From the NCBI GenBank assembly GCA_947364965.1, contig CANAUU010000061.1, positions 1 to 5,719 of the forward strand: a stretch of DNA of 5,719 nucleotides, written 5' to 3'. Made by a program: the position numbers and the translations under genes. Positions within the stretch are counted from its first letter, which is position 1. Each line of letters opens with the position of its first letter. This DNA comes from an uncultured Candidatus Saccharibacteria bacterium. Its GTDB lineage: Bacteria; Patescibacteriota; Saccharimonadia; Saccharimonadales; Saccharimonadaceae. The notes below the pieces were generated by a model that worked only from the letters and a program-made list of their open reading frames with translations, was not told where the DNA came from and searched no databases. This document shows, one piece after another, positions 4,131 to 5,719 of this stretch.

Positions 4131-5719
4131 TCCCCATCAGCGGCTGGATATCCGCACCGAGTTTATTCAACCTTGCCGCAAAATCTTGATATCCGCGGTT
4201 GATTGAATAGATATTGCGCAGTATCGAAGTCCCTGGTGCTGCCAACATTGCAATCATCACTACCACCGCTGGCCGGAGTGCCGGCGGCGCAACCAGCTCC
4301 GCTGCTCGCCAATTCGTCGGACCTTCTACGTAAACTCGGTGCGCATCCAGGAGCTCAATTCGCGCATTCAAATTCTCCAAGTAAGTCGTATATACTGCCC
4401 GGTTCTCAAACACCCAGTCATGGATTAAAGTTCGACCTTTTGCCGTCGCTGCAATCACTGAAAAGAACGGCAAGTTATCAATATTAAGACCGGGGAACGG
4501 CATCGGCGCAATTTTGTCAGTCGGCGCGCTGAGTACCGCCTTATGGATCTTTAGATCCACCAACCGTGTCCGTCCGTTCGCGCTGTAATACTCCGGCGAC
4601 TGGTCAATTTTTGCCCCCATGCTTTTCAATACTTCCAGCTCCACTTCCAAGAACTCAATCGGCGCTCTCCGAATCGTCAGACACGACTTCGTCACCAGCG
4701 CCACCGCGATGAACGACATTGCCTCAATCGGATCCTCGGCTGGCGCGTATTCGACCTCTGTATTAATCTCTGCCTGCCCGCGCACTCGCAAAGTAGTCGT
4801 TCCAATTCCGCGAATTTTTACGCCCAATTTCTCCAAAAAGAAACACAAATCTTGCACCATATAATTCGACGACGCCCCTACAATCGTCGTTTCGCCCGGA
4901 TAAAGCGCTGCCGCCATCAAGATATTTTCTGTCACAGTGTCGCCTCGTTCAATCAAAACAATTCTCTTCGGCGGATAAAGCGCGTGCACTGCCTCGACCG
5001 AACGCGAAGACCTTAGTAATGATTTTTGCGTATGTTTCGGCTCTACCGTCGCTTCGTAAAATCCGCTGCAATTTGTCGCGTCCACTTTCAACCCAAAATC
5101 CGACAGAGCCCTGAGATGTGGTTCAATCGTTCGCGTCCCCAGCGTACAACCCCCAGCATACGGTAAGCGGAACTGTCTGAATTTATGCAACAATGGTCCC
5201 ATAAACATCAGAATTGAACGCGTCTTCCTCGCCGCCTCAACATCGATCTTTTCAATCAAAAGTTTCTCCGGCGGTGTAATTTCGAGATCCTGGCTATCGT
5301 TTGTCCAGCGACACTTCACTCCAATCGACTCAAGCACTTCAATAATCCGAAAAACTTCTTCAATTCTCGCTACGTGTTTCAGCCTAGTCGTCCCTGAATT
5401 CAGCAGTGATGCGCAAAGCAGCGCTACTGCCGCATTCTTACTCGTGTTAATTACCGCCTCACCGTGCAGCTCTTTTCCGCCTCGAATTCGATAGTTCTGC
5501 GACGCCGTGTCGCTCACCGAAAGAATCTGTCGCCCCAGTGCTCGTGACAACTTCTCTGTCAATTCTAAAGAAATATTCTGCCGCCCCTTTTCAATACGGT
5601 GAATTGCCGACTGACTGCTCCCAATTGCCTCGGCCAGTTGTGCTTGCGTCCATCCCTTATCCATCCGTAGCTGCTCGACAACTCGTCCAATCGCTTCTTG
5701 ATAACTAAAGTTTTTCTCG
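4126..5719 (-). CDS. murA: HTH domain fused to a MurA-like UDP-GlcNAc enolpyruvyltransferase (5' partial)
   Basis: MurA transfers enolpyruvate from PEP to UDP-GlcNAc, the first committed step of peptidoglycan synthesis, in the cytoplasm. The frame stays open to the window edge: 18 codons precede the Met at 5664, encoding EKNFSYQEAIGRVVEQLR, which is the first helix of an XRE-type helix-turn-helix. That Met is therefore not the real start. Counting from it, the HTH continues as WTQAQLAEAIGSSQSAIHRI (5-24), and the MurA part begins near residue 58. Visible active-site matches are K76/N77 (E. coli K22/N23), R149 (R91), the loop Cys C173 in GGCTLGTR (C115) with R178 (R120), D396 (D305), ENR at 420-422 (R331) and R490 in NRGY (R397). 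Differences are PALRPA at 461-466 where E. coli has DLRA (D369), and SNYM where REPE is usual (E188/E190). The Cys loop predicts fosfomycin sensitivity if the protein is active. It may be a diverged paralog of a standard MurA elsewhere. The downstream gene starts after 6 nt. Confidence 0.9.
   Translation of the reverse strand, partial: EKNFSYQEAIGRVVEQLRMDKGWTQAQLAEAIGSSQSAIHRIEKGRQNISLELTEKLSRALGRQILSVSDTASQNYRIRGGKELHGEAVINTSKNAAVALLCASLLNSGTTRLKHVARIEEVFRIIEVLESIGVKCRWTNDSQDLEITPPEKLLIEKIDVEAARKTRSILMFMGPLLHKFRQFRLPYAGGCTLGTRTIEPHLRALSDFGLKVDATNCSGFYEATVEPKHTQKSLLRSSRSVEAVHALYPPKRIVLIERGDTVTENILMAAALYPGETTIVGASSNYMVQDLCFFLEKLGVKIRGIGTTTLRVRGQAEINTEVEYAPAEDPIEAMSFIAVALVTKSCLTIRRAPIEFLEVELEVLKSMGAKIDQSPEYYSANGRTRLVDLKIHKAVLSAPTDKIAPMPFPGLNIDNLPFFSVIAATAKGRTLIHDWVFENRAVYTTYLENLNARIELLDAHRVYVEGPTNWRAAELVAPPALRPAVVVMIAMLAAPGTSILRNIYSINRGYQDFAARLNKLGADIQPLMGI

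Overview
The window looks like a piece of a Patescibacteria/CPR genome, most likely Candidatus Saccharibacteria (TM7). The main clue is a MurA-type enolpyruvyltransferase with a helix-turn-helix domain fused to its N terminus, an arrangement I associate with that phylum. Supporting clues are a recA-recX pair of the Gram-positive type, a small two-copy PRC-barrel protein, compact spacing, and standard stop use: TGA, TAG and TAA all end genes here, so there is no sign of the UGA=Gly code of Absconditabacteria/Gracilibacteria. The assignment is inference from gene content only.

Layout: a PRC-barrel gene (60-659) lies on the + strand and converges on four co-oriented minus-strand genes. In their direction of transcription these are an HTH-MurA fusion (4126 to beyond 5719, 5' end outside the window), a SUKH(SMI1/KNR4)-TPR protein (2908-4119), recA (1518-2597) and recX (730-1509). 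murA and the SUKH-TPR gene are 6 nt apart, and recA and recX are 8 nt apart with the recX ribosome binding site overlapping the recA stop codon. The two pairs are separated by 310 nt without a convincing gene. That gap is the most structured non-coding part of the window: it holds an array of about five 21-bp direct repeats, two neighbouring inverted repeats built on TGAAA half-sites, and an extended -10 promoter with a good Shine-Dalgarno sequence for recA.

How the genes fit together: RecA is the recombinase and damage sensor, and RecX limits its filament; they are almost certainly co-transcribed. The MurA-like protein belongs to the first step of peptidoglycan precursor synthesis, but it carries a DNA-binding-type domain and several altered active-site positions, so it may be regulatory or a second, diverged copy. 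The SUKH-TPR protein resembles immunity proteins of polymorphic toxin systems, with no toxin gene in view. The PRC-barrel protein has no known partner here. Its promoter, and one at the SUKH-TPR gene, place the likely transcription start at or next to the ATG, which suggests leaderless transcripts.
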